Of a DNA stretch of 64,000 nucleotides, positions 22,766-35,205 are shown in pieces. This stretch comes from Membranipora membranacea (lineage: Eukaryota > Bryozoa > Gymnolaemata > Cheilostomatida > Membraniporidae). The stretch is from positions 24,914,025 through 24,978,024 of the forward strand of contig OU612070.1 of assembly GCA_914767715.1 (NCBI GenBank), given 5' to 3'. The notes under the pieces are model-generated. The model ran no database searches. It was not told the origin of the DNA and saw only the letters and a program-made list of their open reading frames with translations. Every line of letters starts with the position of its first letter. The first letter of the stretch is position 1. A program made the translations under genes and the position numbers.

Positions 22766-25560
22766 AGCTTCTGTTGTAATTTGTGTGACAGGGGGTGGGC
22801 TTCCATTTTCCAATTCTTATTTATTCAACCTGGGCCTGTTGTGTTGATAGACCAAAATTGACAGAGTACAACTGAGATTTTAACACCAGTTGATCCTCTT
22901 CAAATTTCAGCCGCGCTCCCTTCCAGCATGGAGTGTAGTGTAGTCCAGAAGACCAGTGAGAAGAGACCAACAGTTAGCTTTCAGTTTACTTTAATGGCTT
23001 GGGGGCAAGAATTTGACAGTGTTTACACGTGTAGATAGGTTGTCTAATTACTATGTCATAGTTTCTACACCTCTCAGTTTGCCAGTTCAGGCGAAAATCA
23101 GTTTTTTAACTCAAAAATGTGGGAGGAGATAAATCCTAATAATTGCCCATGGAATCCCATTATTTTGCCTTAGAATACCAAAATATTCCCATTTAATCCA
23201 TTTTAAGCTCAGTTTAAAAGGAATCGGAGCAAGATTGTAAATGTTACTGCAGGGTGAAGTGTTATGAGACATGGTACAATTTTGACTCAAAGTCAATTTA
23301 AGTCAGCAAATGTATATCCAGAGAGATTTGAGTGTATCTTAGAAAGAGTTTAAAGGCTGCAGCCACCAAAATTCAATCCAATAGAGGGAATTATAGTGTA
23401 TATGCTATGACCTCTCAATCAACCATTGCTATAAGAGTTTGTAGTTTGGTTTGTGAGAGGGCTGAATTGAGAGAAGCTGGCAAAGGAAGAAGCAGCTATT
23501 GGGGCTTCAAGGGTAAAACTTTCAACCACTTGCATTACTCCTTTGTTATAATGTAACCACCACATTCACCATTTGCAGATATTATTCATTCACCTTATAG
23601 CTGGCAAAATAACCCAGATGCTATCAAAATCTTTTGGTAATGTTATTTGTATTGGTATTGACCTAATCATTCTGTTCTGTCTGATGATCTGCGGCTATGA
23701 ACTAAGCCACATGACTGCTTCTCAAGACCCAAAGTTACCCAATACCGCCTCGTAACATCTCAAAAGCCCTCGCAGTCCCTCAAGACTACATGCAGGCTTT
23801 GCACGATATTATATTTGCACAGCTGACTGTGATTGGTGTTTTTAGCCTGTCTTGACAAGCCACCCTCCCCCCACCTGATTTTGAGGATTTGACACAGTGC
23901 CTTTTAATAAGAAATAATCCATTGTGATGGGTACACATTTTTGTGTGGGGGTGACCATCCGATAGTGATGGCAACTGGGGTGTAGGGGAGGCAACTGGAA
24001 ATTTCACAGACATGAATTTAATATATATAGCCGAGACTCTAGTATTGATCATTTCTTAGGTAGCAACTCTGCACTAGCAGCTGTTTCATGTGATTGAGAT
24101 TCAAAGGCCAACATTGTATTCTGGTTCAGATAATACACCTGGTTATCTATTTTTTCCCACCCAGTGCCTCAGCGGTTGAGGATGGGATATCTACGCATAG
24201 TGTGGAAAGAAGTGGAAATATGAGGTAGGGGATGCCAACCAGGCCGGGGGCCCAGGGGGCCCCTATGCCCCCCGCTGGATCGAGGGCGGAGTCCTGGCCG
24301 CCGGAGCCCTGTGGTGATCACAATTGAAAATGCATCAAATTAAGCCATATTTTGGAAAACTCCCCTTGCATCTCCCCTAAATTCTAACACTATCTACTCA
24401 TAAACATCTCAATGAGACCTTCACACTATCATTCATTAGCTGTCCAGTTTATCAGGTTTATTAGCCTATTTCTCTGGTCTAAATATTTACAGAATAAGTC
24501 AGAGCGGCTAAAACTCTGAGACCGCGAGAACTATCAGAGCCCTGGGCTTATTATTCAAAAGACGCCACCATGAAGGGAAACAATTTTTTATAATATGAAT
24601 CGAGAGAGACTGAATGTGATTAGAATAACTTCAATCAAAACAAGAAGCATCATGACATGTGCTATTCAGGCCTAGCATACAGAATAAAATCTTTCTCTAA
24701 TTTTCCTTCTTGGTGATAATTATTATAAAGAAGACAAAGTTACGGTAGTTTAATCCCATTTGACTCATTCTGATTCTTCTCTTCTGTTCAGACATGCACG
24801 CCGTAGTGGTTTGTAAACGATGCAATATATGCAGTATCTAGGTATATATACAGTATATATACATTGTATATATACAGTTTATATACACTATGTAAATTAT
24901 AATATCATGGCTCGAACGGTGAGGTTTCAAATCAGGCATTACACAACAGGCAAAACAATGGGATTATATAGCAATGATTAGAGTTATCCCCTCCATATTT
25001 TTTAAGTTTAGAAATTTAATTTCTCTTTAACTGACAAGCTTAGAGGTGTAGAACTAAGACATAATATTGACACAACCTATCTTCACATATAAATGCTGCC
25101 AAATTGTTGCCTACGTCAGTTATAATGAACTGAACGATAGCTTTTCGTTAATTCAGGACTATAACCCTGGATAACTTTCTAACTGGCAGACTGAGAGGTG
25201 TAGAAACCAGATATTTGAAATCAGCATAAAATTCTGATCTAGGAAAATTTAATTCCATATTGCCCCCATTTTGTTAAAGTAAATACCTTTTTTTGAGCAC
25301 TTATAGCTAGGTGTCTTCTGGACTAAATATTTTCAGTTTAGAAATTGCAAAGGATTCAGCAGCTTGTAATCATCAAGTTGAGGATATTTGTCGATAAATT
25401 GAAATCCACCATCAAATGGGTCACAGCAAGTTGTTGAATTCAATGCAGTTTTCTACTCGAAATCCGATTATAACTAATCTTGGAATTTTTTTTTTCTTTT
25501 TTATGTTTCTGCAACAATTTATTGTAATTTAAATCAAGGGACTAAAATATTGAAATAAAA
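22766..25560. other. No gene seen
   Basis: Contains a very GC-rich patch at about 24236-24305, unlike its surroundings, and an ATATAC microsatellite at 24841-24890. No coding exon could be supported. Confidence 0.4.
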
Positions 25561-25689
25561 TAAGGCAGCGGCATGGTCAGATTAGTCCAGGACTAGTATG
25601 GCGACTATCCGATTATCGGGAAAACGAAGGCTACTGTCCCCAGGGCAAGCCCAGACACGCAGCCTACTCGACAAGAAGCGAACCACACC

Positions 25690-26890
25690 CCTACAGCGAG
25701 GACGCCAACCTCCCACGCAAAGCAGAAGGAGCTGCCCCCTCCTCCCACAGTAGGTGTGAATTCCACAGGTAAACACCTGTGGTTAACATTGACCTCTCCC
25801 CTCGACAGTTGTTGGCTCTCTTTGGGGCAAATTTTTCCTTCGACCGAGTGGCTGTAATGGCAGGGGTTTGAATTTCTAACTCCCCATTAAGGCGAGTATT
25901 ATTAAAATGTAACAAATAGAGGTATTTAAAAAGCATTTCGATGGGCATAATTTGATACTCAGAGAAGAAAGAGGTCACATGACCACGTGGGCGGATTTTG
26001 AGTATGACAAGAAGAGCTGATTTTTGAAGTAAATAGATTTGATTAAGATGACAATTTGCGGCATGACCATAAAATTCAATACCATAAATTAAATGTGGAT
26101 AAAAGAATGTGTAATACAAATTGATCATCGTAGGAATATCGAAATAATATGGTCGTACACTACGCATTAAAAATAGGATGTAGTTCAATTTCCGACAAAC
26201 TTCTAAAATATGGGTTTTAAAAATAATGCTCTCATCAAGGTGAATGCCGAGAAATTTGGTGCTACTGTTTGTCTCTAAAACCTGATTACCAAGTTTAATT
26301 TGGTACTGTTCAGGATCTACAATTTGCTTATTTTGGGATTTAAAAATTACCTGAAATGTTTTTGTGTAGTTTAAAATCAATTTATTACTCAAGAACCATT
26401 GTTCAATTTAAGAACATTTGATTTTAAAATTTCGGGATCATTGGAAAAATATATTTGTGTCGTCGGCAAAGAGAATATATTTAAACATTGGCGCTGATAT
26501 TACCAAATCATTGATTAATATTAAAAATAAAATTGGACCTAATACAGATCCCTGAGGAACTCCTATATCGACCTTTTTCATTGTACTGGAATGATCGTTG
26601 ATTTTGACAAATTGTTTTCTGTTTTTTAAATAAGATTTCAACAAGTCACATGCATCATTTGTAAAATTATAAAAAGGCAATTATTTGATTAAAATATCAT
26701 GGTTGATGGTATCAAAAGCCTTGCTGAAGTCTAAAAATATTCCTTGTGTAATTTTACTGTTATTAAAACTGTCGTGTTCCATTAGTCTAGATATAGCAGA
26801 AGTAGTGTTCCGTTTTTCACGGAATCCAAACTGGCTGTCAATTAAAATATTAGAATTTTCGGAATATCAGCTGATAGCCAAAAAAACACT
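25690..26890 (-). pseudogene. 5'-truncated LINE reverse transcriptase
   Basis: The minus-strand frames read through RT blocks in order: DFSKAFDTINHDIL, then a GVPQGSVLGP block, the catalytic FADDT, and the downstream FLGIHLDE, KLNYILFLMRSVRP and WNS regions. The 5' half of the element (endonuclease and RT start) is absent. The frame is broken by a stop near 26680 and a shift near 26440. Past the final WNS the protein-like sequence switches abruptly into a GC-rich stretch (25560-25740) that is not LINE, so the 3' junction is chimeric. Likely CR1/Jockey-type; clade not determined. Confidence 0.85.
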
Positions 26891-27646
26891 GAGACACCAT
26901 TGAAATTTAATGTTATAACATCACCGACAGTAGAGAGCCTGACTAGAATTAAGGTCTATAGATTTGCTGATTTGTTACACTCAAGTAAATAACTAAACTT
27001 TATTTCATTGGCATTTTGATACTAATATCAGTTTACAAAGACATAAAGGCATTTTGAAGTTTCGGTTTTATTCAAATGACTTCCAACTTACATACATAAA
27101 ACTAAGCCTAAATCATTTCAGATTCTGCATTTCATTGCTGATCAATCTTGAAATAGCTCATTTCTTGTCACAGAACAACCAGGGAATTATAGGTGTAGAG
27201 CTCTCCAGAGTAGAAGAATACTCTACCATCTCTTATCTAAAATGAGAATATCGATGTTTGGTGATCAGTGATATAGCATCAGCAAGTGTCTGTTACTGGT
27301 CCCTCCAATATTACACCTCAATCTCCATCAAACATCTCCCTCTCCCTCTAGTGTTATCATCTATATCACAGGGCATACAAATATTGTTTGGCCTCATGAG
27401 TGTGCAGTCGCTTTATGTGTTTTTAAGAAATTCTAGGTTGTTTATATCAGAATTAATAGCTTTTTTACCTTCAGAGGGTGCAAGAAATTTAGCATTGAAG
27501 CAGATCATCCTTAGCTGCCCTTCCATATGAGACTTGTTTATGACTTTAACACCAAATCAGATAGAGCTAAACTGCCTTTTCTATAGCACTTGTTTATGAC
27601 TTCATACGGTATCATTTTGATAGAAGGGATTTGACTATATACTCAC

Positions 27647-28524
27647 ACACTGGGCGCTTGTATCCAGATCTCTTACTGTAATCGACAGATCGGCTGATGT
27701 GAGTCTTGACGTGTCGACCATAGGAATCCTTGTGTACAGTCTTCACGCTGTACCTGTGTGACTTATCATCACTAGATGAGGAAGAGGAGACATCGTCAGC
27801 GGTCTCACTCTCCACGCTGTTGCTGCTGCTGCTGCTAACACTAATGCTACTGGCACTGCTTTCATCTTTGCTACAAAACATAAAAAAAATAGACTTTACA
27901 CTGGAGGTGAGTGGAATTTATTTCTTACCATCAATCTGGCGATTTTTTCTGCCTTCAACAGCCAAGCCGCTTTATCATTACACAAAAAATTGTGTTGTAG
28001 GGAAGTCCTATATTTGTGTGTTGGCATAATTATATTACAGTCCGATTATAGGCCAACCAATTCTGTATGTTCTTAGCAAATTATGTTTTACATTAAAACC
28101 CAAACGAAATCTCCAATTTCAATTCACTTCATCTCACCTGGTCTCTAAGCTGTGACTCTCTGACACAACTTCAGATGAGGAAGAAGAGGACGACACAGCA
28201 GAGACAGTTGAGTCATCTGCACTAACGCTGCTGCTGCTCTCAGCATTGTGTACACGCTTGAGATTTCTTCATCTGCCGGGCAATAAAAGACTTCTGATTC
28301 CAGAAAATCCGCGTCCGAGAAAATGAGGAAGTCCTAGACGACCGGTAAGTCCTTGATAACCAGTGAGTCCTAGAGGACCATTGAACCCAAGACGAGGACC
28401 ATTGAACCCGAGACAACCATTGAGTCCTTGGCGGCCAGAGAGTCCAAGGTTCCAGATTCCACGGCTAAGTCCTCCTACCCAGGAGTTGGTCAGCCCTCTT
28501 CTGCCGTGCTCGACATGTCTTGTG
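27647..28524 (-). pseudogene. Collagen-like/serine-rich gene, two exons, one in-frame TGA
   Basis: Exon 28138-28524 starts at a good acceptor and encodes a Gly-X-Y run of about 13 triplets with one interruption (GLTGYQGLTGRLGLP is part), a TGA at 28269-28271, then in the same frame a Ser/Asp-rich tail. It ends in a phase-2 donor (gtgag). Exon 27647-27870 follows after a GT-AG intron in matching phase. It continues the Ser-rich region and ends in a Lys/Arg/Tyr-rich segment before another gtgagt donor. Both exons and the junction agree, so the stop is the only break. It sits where CGA to TGA (a CpG change) would explain it. Extracellular or matrix function is inference from Gly-X-Y. Exons on both sides are missing, and I do not recognise the family. 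Confidence 0.45.
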
Positions 28525-28529
28525 CTGAG

Positions 28530-29640
28530 CAACAGATAAAAAAGATACCAGAAATAAATTCAATGGAGGATTTAATAGCTAGGAGATGGAAATATGGCAA
28601 TTGTACAGCATAGCTTTGTAATTAAGTCATTATATCTATAGAAGGAGCAAAGCCAAGGCTGATCTACTGCAATGTTTTCTATGTCGCTGGGTTTATGCTG
28701 TACAATTGAATGTCAAGAAGCCTTTCTGCGCAACAGTCCCATAGGCTATGCCTATTAGTCATCACGTGTAACTTAATGGTTCCCAAAGATGTTTCACCAG
28801 AGTATTTTTCTATTATATGCACAAAGCTAAACTCTGATTTTTGTTGAACTAGCTATATATCTACAGCTTAGTCACATTTTAAGATGGATCCAAATTTTAC
28901 AAGGATAATCGCCATTTCGTTTTAATTTCAATATTCAATATTCACTCCAGCACTCAGTTTGCACATCATGAAAAAAATTCAAATCAAACCAAACCCAAGC
29001 AACCGCCATAGTGCAAGAATCCCCCTGACAACAAATCCTGCATGTGAGGTATGTTTTGCATCTGCTTACCTGTTAGAGATAGTCATAATGTACTCTGAAA
29101 AACTGTGATACATATCAATGCGATGCTTTACATTGGTTGTCCAACTTAGCCTAATTCTAAGGTTTAGATCAATCAGAAACATGGCGGAGTGTTAATAAAT
29201 TATTACCAGATATGAATAGAAGCCGAGTACAGTAGGTCTATCAGTGAGCTCGGGTCAGAGTTGTCTGTTGTCTCAGATCAGTCGTGTATCCGTCCCCAGT
29301 CATGTCCTATGTTATGTCCTAGTTTGCGGAGATAATTACTTGAAAGCTAAGAATAGCTTTAGTAATTATAAAGAGTGACTCAGTTATTGTCAAAGTAGAA
29401 AGCCATGGTTTGTGTAACTTCTTAATATTACTACCAAAGGTGTGTAAAAGTAACTCAAAATCTACCTTTGACTGAACCAGTGACTCTAAACACTGTTGTG
29501 AACATGTTTCAGATTGGCTATCGGGAAAGCTAAAAGTGCACATCATAATATGCATGTGAACACCTCCACCTTACTAGGAATGGTATCTTTGAACATGTGA
29601 ATATATGTGATAGAAGTATTGAGGTTTAATTCTTAAGCAT
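28530..29640. other. No gene seen
   Basis: AT-rich spacer upstream (on the minus strand) of the collagen-like exon. It may hold the promoter or 5' exons of that gene, but none could be identified. Confidence 0.35.
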
Positions 29641-29649
29641 GACAAAAAA

Positions 29650-30215
29650 CATTGCATATCCAGAATTCACCTCAAATAGGTCCTGTTTGTTGTGCCATGG
29701 TACACATTGCAGTAGAGTTCGAACCGTATGTCTCGCTACAGCATCTACAAAAAATCAACACGCATTCCCTTCACGAAATCTAAGTTTTTCCAGGTCATCT
29801 AAACATCATAGTTTATGAGTAGGAGTCAGGAGGGTTAAGGGAAATGACTTATGATCATATGATCCAGGTTTGAATTGTGACACCAGATTTCATTATGGGT
29901 TTGGCTCTGGCTCTGGCAAGCCATTTAATCTAGCCAAGACCATAAATACGGGAGGTCTACTGTGTGCTTGTATGCCGTATAAAGACCCCCATATGCCGTA
30001 TCATTATAGAGTAGCTGGCCACGACAGGCAAGGGTATAGGGTCACTACCCCACACAAGCCAAGCCAATAGTAAGGCATAAAGACGTTATGTTCTCTCTTT
30101 GGATAATTCCTGTTCCTCAGCTATTATTTTGGGTTAAAGTGATACAAACTGGTGACTCTTTACAGCACCATTTCACCAGTATCTTCAAGTATCTCCACGA
30201 AGAGGGTATTTAAGT
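29650..30215 (+). repeat. Dispersed ~600-bp block, diverged member 3 with SINE
   Basis: Collinear with 1-640: the GTTCGAACCG core, AATCAACACGCATTCC (also in copy B at 42256 but lost at the window start), the SINE head with degraded B box GGTTTGAATTG at 29868-29878, the SINE body to 30065, and the closing TTCCTGTTCCTCAG stretch. It is older than the A/B duplication, judging by the greater divergence. Confidence 0.75.
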
Positions 30216-30571
30216 ACCTGTGTTTGTAACTTGGCGAAAAACAGCTGATTACAAAAAGCTTCCTTCTCTAAACTCTGCTTGTGAATTGTGGTCCAGATTG
30301 GCTGGACTCAAAGCTCTCCTCTTGGCATACTTCCAAGATTTTGTTTATACTGTAACTGCTTGTTGCAGATCCACAGTTGTCGATGTTTTGGTTTTAAAAG
30401 GCTACCGTCTGCTGGATACCATGATATCTTTTAATTCTGATGGTGCGCCAGCTGAGTCCCTTTTAGGTTGCAAAAATGATAATTACCTGCCTACTAGTGA
30501 TATTACCATAATACGCATAAGTGAAAACCGTTGCCTTAACTGCCATATTAAATGTAAACAAAGGGTGCTGT

Positions 30572-30660
30572 TAACCCTTTGCATGTCATGGGCGAGATTT
30601 CTCGTCGAGATTTTAGGAGTTGCCCCCTGTCGCCGGCGAGAAAAGTCGACAGGGAATACC
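30572..30660 (+). mobile_element. piggyBac-like terminus
   Basis: TTAA (30572-30575) followed directly by CCCTTTGCATGTC, the form expected of a piggyBac terminal repeat at its TTAA target. A subterminal GC-rich stretch contains inverted words (CCCTGTCG and CGACAGGG). The matching right end was not found. It could belong to the transposase remnant at 31.5-38 kb or be a separate MITE end. Confidence 0.4.
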
Positions 30661-31003
30661 CTACTGTTTAACTTTAGAAATCTTGTATCTAGGGTTACCT
30701 AATGCTAAAATAGATTCAACCAATAGAAAGGGAATAAAATTTCACATCTGTACTAACATGTTTCTAGGGTAACTCATCGATAAGTTAGTGTGGTATAAAC
30801 ATGTTGAACTTGGAGGAAGGATAAATTTTTTCTCTCCTACTAGCAAGTTTCACCATGTTGATAAGGATTTACTGGGAATAATGTATGATGCCTATAGTGA
30901 ATGATCATTCACAGTAAGCCTTTTTTATCCACCTTGTGAGTTGTTGATATTTGCTCAGTAGTCGGGATAAATAAATTATTCCTAATTTGGATGTCACATT
31001 GAG

Positions 31004-31031
31004 TACTCTGATCTAGACTTCTGTAATGGCC
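31004..31031 (+). repeat. Short repeat flanking pol (left)
   Basis: Bases 31004-31031 match 33712-33739 at 25 of 28 positions (core CTGATCTAGACTTCTG). A third partial copy lies at 33980-34006. The positions on either side of the pol remnant suggest eroded LTR pieces, but complete LTRs could not be drawn. Confidence 0.45.
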
Positions 31032-31548
31032 TATTATAGAATCAAGGGGAGGTGCGGTTATTGTAATACAAAATGGGATGCAAAACTGGCCTTATTCTTC
31101 TCAAGACTCAATGTCTAGTACCTAGTATTCATTACCTATGAGGCCTATCACCATTTCTCGTGAACTTCTTGAACAAAACCATCAAATTGGGCATTTGATA
31201 CTGTTGCATCACTTCAGACCTAACCCGCTTGAGTTTGTTTGCTTTGCTCACTTTTGTGATAGAGTCATGGTAATGTCAGTAATGTCGGTGTTTACATGTA
31301 CATCCAGCATATTTTGGAGTTGTGCATCAATTTTGGTCGACAAACATAGCATGATTATATTCAATAAACAGCGTACAATAAATGGCTACCAGCAAGTCAT
31401 TTTTCACCGACTTACTGTTACATGGTGTTCCAATTTCGGCACACAAAATTAATACTTCAACAATTTCACCATTCTTTTTACTTCACATCACATGATTTCA
31501 AAGACGTATCTAATTTTTTGCAGCGTAACTATTTAGAGGAGTGTACAG

Positions 31549-31665
31549 AGGATCGAGCAGTGACTCCGAGGATGAGAAGCCGCTCTCAGATATCAAACAG
31601 AGTATTATACTGAGCAGATTCCTGAAACCTCGTCAGACTCTACACAGAACTCCAGCTGCTAAGAA
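31549..31665 (+). pseudogene. Candidate acidic N-terminal exon of the piggyBac-like gene
   Basis: A frame containing SSSDSEDEKPLSDIKQ runs about 40 codons, starting from a possible acceptor (TACAG, 31544-31548). Acidic Ser/Asp/Glu stretches of this type are usual near the N-terminus of piggyBac transposases. It runs directly into sequence that, in another frame, is retroelement pol, so the exon is either cut there or the resemblance is chance. Confidence 0.3.
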
Positions 31666-31667
31666 TA

Positions 31668-33517
31668 TACCCCTTCTGCTGTGGGTGGTTAGTAGAGCAT
31701 GATGTTTCAAAACATCGTGAAGTGAAGGGTGTGATACCTATGTTGGCTGCATTTCAGCCTAACAAAGACAGTAAGATAAGGCCTTTTTATGGACTATGGG
31801 AAGGAGTTGAATCAGTATATCAGTAGCAACCCAGGCTTTGATGTTGCTGTATGTCAGGATAAGTTGCGCAAATGGCGCAGATTTGGCTCAAACTGTTCTA
31901 TGCTCGATCTCAAAAAGGCATACCTGCAGTTGTATGTTGATGATGAGCTGCTGAAGTTCCAGGCAGATCGTTATAAGAACAAAATGTATGTCATGACACG
32001 GATGGGTTTCAGTTTGAATGTCGCACCGAAAATCATGTCAAAGGTTCTTGGTAAGGTTCTGCCAATGGATAGTGCAGTTGAACACGGTACTGATCACTAC
32101 ATAGACGAAATCAGAGGTTTGAGCTGTGGTATAATATGGGAGTTAAAATCTATGAAAGTTATGACAGATTCTGCTACTGTGTATGGCTGGGTGAAATCGG
32201 TGATTAATGACAACAAGCGTCCTAACGTCGGAGGTCGTGGTGAGCTGCTTACTAGGAGGAGGTTGAGTATGATCGCTGAGCTAATCGAGTTGTATGACTT
32301 ACATGTTGAGGTTGTATTGGTAAAGTCAGAGGCTAATCTAGCTGATGCACTTACAAGGGTTCCTAAGAAGTGGCTCAAACCTCTAGCTCAGGTTGTATCA
32401 GTCGGCTGTGATGGCGGATACTCTATTGAGGCTGTGCGTGATCTTCATGATACTAACCACCTGGGGGTGGAAAGGACCTTTTATCTTTCCAGGTGTAAGT
32501 GGGGCGATGCAGTACAAAAAGATGATGTGATCCAAGCGGTGAAGGAATGCCAAGTCTGCAGACGTGTTGATCCAGCACCAGTAAGTTGGGAACATGGTGA
32601 GCTTTCGGTTGATGAGACATGGTTCAGACTAGCATCAGACATCACTCATTATGGAGGCATTCCGTACTTGACCCTAATAAACTGTGGACCTACAGCTTAC
32701 CAATGAGACGACCGAAGCTGTCATAAAACTACTAGGACAAATCTTCAATGAGCGTGGACCCCCTAAAGAACTGTTAACTGATAATGGACCATGTTATGTG
32801 AGCGAGAGGTTCCGTGGATTTATGGCTAAGTGGAACGTGGACCATATATTCAGTTGTGCCTACAAGAAGCAAGGAAACGGCATAGTAGAGCGGCAACATA
32901 GAACAATCAAGAGAAAGGTTGCTCGCTCCGGTGGCTCAGTACAGGATATGGTGTACTGGTACAATTTCTCAGCAAAAGTTGATGGTAGCACGCCGGCGGA
33001 ATCTATCTACCAATATGGCGGTCAGTCATTGCCAGATGTGACAGGGAACTCATTCCGTCAACAGAGAGACACTCATCTCAATCCATTCAGTGTTGGAGAC
33101 AGTGTGTATGTAAAACCTCCTGGTGCCCGCTGCACGACTACATGGCCAACTGGGGAGGTAACCGCTATCATCTCAAACACTGCTGTTAAGGTTGGTAGCA
33201 CACCCAGACATGTCAGTGACCTAAGGCTATGCCAGCATTTCTCTCCAACCAATGAAGAGAATGGACAATCAATTCAAGGCGCTATTGACTATGAACTAGT
33301 TGACCTTGGTGGGGAGGATGCATCTGATGACGATGCGGGACAACATGGAAGTGTTAGTGTTGCCAGTGACAATGAGAGTGTCGGAGAGCAAGATCATCAA
33401 GCCAGGGCCCGTAATCCCCTCAGCGATTCGGTAACAATATTTATGACACCTGATCCGAAGTATGATCTTGAGATCAAGGGGAGGTGTGATCTGTGCTTAT
33501 ATGCTAGTAAATTGTAG
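31668..33517 (+). pseudogene. Decayed LTR-retrotransposon pol (Ty3/gypsy-like)
   Basis: Domains in normal order: RT start (GWLVEHDV region), RT palm (MLDLKKAYLQL near 31900, YIDEI near 32100 where Y-x-D-D is expected), RNase H (VMTDSATVYGW), an H-x3-H...C-x2-C integrase zinc finger (about 32445-32565), integrase core with Asp and Glu 35 residues apart (LLTDNGP, GIVERQHR), and a C-terminal RHVSDLRL. Breaks are a 1-base shift in the T-run near 31785, a large deletion between the RT palm and RNase H, and a frame change with missing bases near 32690. The third frame ends at 33517 after an acidic tail. No gag, protease or primer site was seen. It cannot encode an active polyprotein. Confidence 0.85.
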
Positions 33518-33711
33518 TTATGTTCCCTTTTATTTTATGTTGAGATATCCCATAATCCCATGGTCAAGTCATGTGACATGTAGTTTCAGTTGTTGTTTTG
33601 CAATTGTAGTGTGGAGATGATCTTTCTACTACCTTAGTTAGGCTTTGCAGTTCATGAGAATACAACATTCAGTATCTTACATATAACTCAGTGTGTCATA
33701 TTCTACACATG

Positions 33712-33739
33712 TATTCTGATCTAGACTTCTGTGGTGGCC
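33712..33739 (+). repeat. Short repeat flanking pol (right)
   Basis: Right partner of 31004-31031. The third copy at 33980-34006 shares an ATGTCACAT lead-in with the left copy. Confidence 0.45.
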
Positions 33740-34029
33740 TTCAGTGTAACCTGATGTATACTTTTTTGGTATCAAGGATGACTCAGCGCATTGTTTTGAG
33801 GAGTATTGTTTGAATTTGTGCTTGCATATAAATATCTCTGCGGAATGTTATCACCAATAAATCCTGGTTTTAGGCTTAGTTTTTGCTGTCCCCCACCCTC
33901 CCCCCCCCCCCACAACTTGTGATTAGTTGATATTATATCAGTAGGCCTAGTATGCATACATGAATTGTTGCTGATTTTGATGTCACATGTATTCTGATCT
34001 AGACTTGCGGAATGTTATCACCGGCATAT

Positions 34030-35020
34030 CCTAGTGTAACCAATGAACTAAACCTCCAGGAAGAACAACTCATAGTTAAGCTGGCTGCTGATTGGCTAAT
34101 TCCGAAAAAATGAAAAATGATGTGCATGCATAAATAATGGTCACTTGAAATTAGAGAGTGATCAGTAAAAAATGGAATTGCAATCATTAGGAGTAATTGT
34201 TTATGATGAAACATGGTTATGAGGGAAAACAGGACACATACCTTCAACTGCCTGTCCAACATTCCATGATTTAGAGTCAGATGACACATTCCTCAGCATA
34301 TCTTGCTTGTATATGCTGATTTTAATGGGTTTTTCATCATTTTACAATCTAAATGTGAATGTTCAATGTTCTTTGCAATATAGCCCATACCTCCATGTTT
34401 TTAGATTGATCAATTATGGGTTCTGCATAGAGATTCCAGGATTGATAGAGTGAAAAATTAACATTTTTATTACTTTTCTCTGGATTATTTTGGAGGTTTA
34501 AGCATTGTATATCTGAAAAGGATGGCACATCAACTGTCAATGAGCATCTTCTCTATAGTCCCATGTCTCAGTTTAGTGAAATAAACATCAGTTATGAGAA
34601 TATTTGGTGTCAACACCATGGCCATCAAGCCTCATCAAGCATATTCACAGAATTGCGGTTATTTTCTAGTGAGTCAGTGTATTCAGTGTAACCCACCCCT
34701 AATTGCTACCAAAGAACTTCGGCTATCTTGGAGTTATGTTTCCAATTTAGTGTTTTTCTGAGGGGACAACTCTGAACCAACTGCACACACCTCAATTGGT
34801 CATGTGACTGCAGTTGTTCTTCTTGGAGGTTTAGTTCATTAATGTAAACACGATTTTTCCATAGCAGAGTTAATTTATGGTGGAATAGTTATACATGTGC
34901 TGCTTTAGTATCACTTTTCTATGTCCACTTTTGTAAATTCTTATTTAACGACCCCCTCCCCCTATCCCCCTAGTACCATTCTAATCAATTTAATTTGTAT
35001 TCTAATTACAGTAAATCTTG
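34030..35020. other. No gene seen
   Basis: AT-rich spacer between the pol remnant and the first basic exon. Confidence 0.35.
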
Positions 35021-35028
35021 CGTTGTAG

Positions 35029-35205
35029 GCCAAACCTAACGAGGCTTCTTGTAGTAGGAGGCTCATTCAGCCCAAGAAAAAGTCGAAACAGGAGTCATTC
35101 AGTGATAGATCGGTAACAGTGAAGCCCAAGCCACCTCATACAACTACTCGAGGCCGAGCGCCATTACGCTTCCGAGACACTCAAGCAGCACCCAAGAAGG
35201 CATAA
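35029..35205 (+). CDS. Basic Pro/Arg/Lys-rich exon ending in TAA
   Basis: An acceptor (GTTGTAG) precedes 58 open codons with several Lys/Arg clusters (PKKKSKQ, TTRGRAP) and ends at TAA 35203-35205. Composition contrasts strongly with the AT-rich flanks, supporting real coding origin. There is no donor before the stop, so it is either a terminal exon or a damaged internal exon of the Pro-rich piggyBac-like gene to the right. Nuclear localisation would be a reasonable guess from the basic clusters. Confidence 0.4.
   Translation, partial: AKPNEASCSRRLIQPKKKSKQESFSDRSVTVKPKPPHTTTRGRAPLRFRDTQAAPKKA

Noticed and set aside
27258-27530. Next exon of the collagen-like gene on the minus strand
   Set aside because: An acceptor and donor enclose a short open stretch near 27470-27515, but its phase does not match the donor at 27646.
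30220-30702. 160-codon plus-strand open frame
   Set aside because: It starts in the tail of a repeat block and ends inside a piggyBac-like terminal sequence. No domain, and no homogeneous composition.
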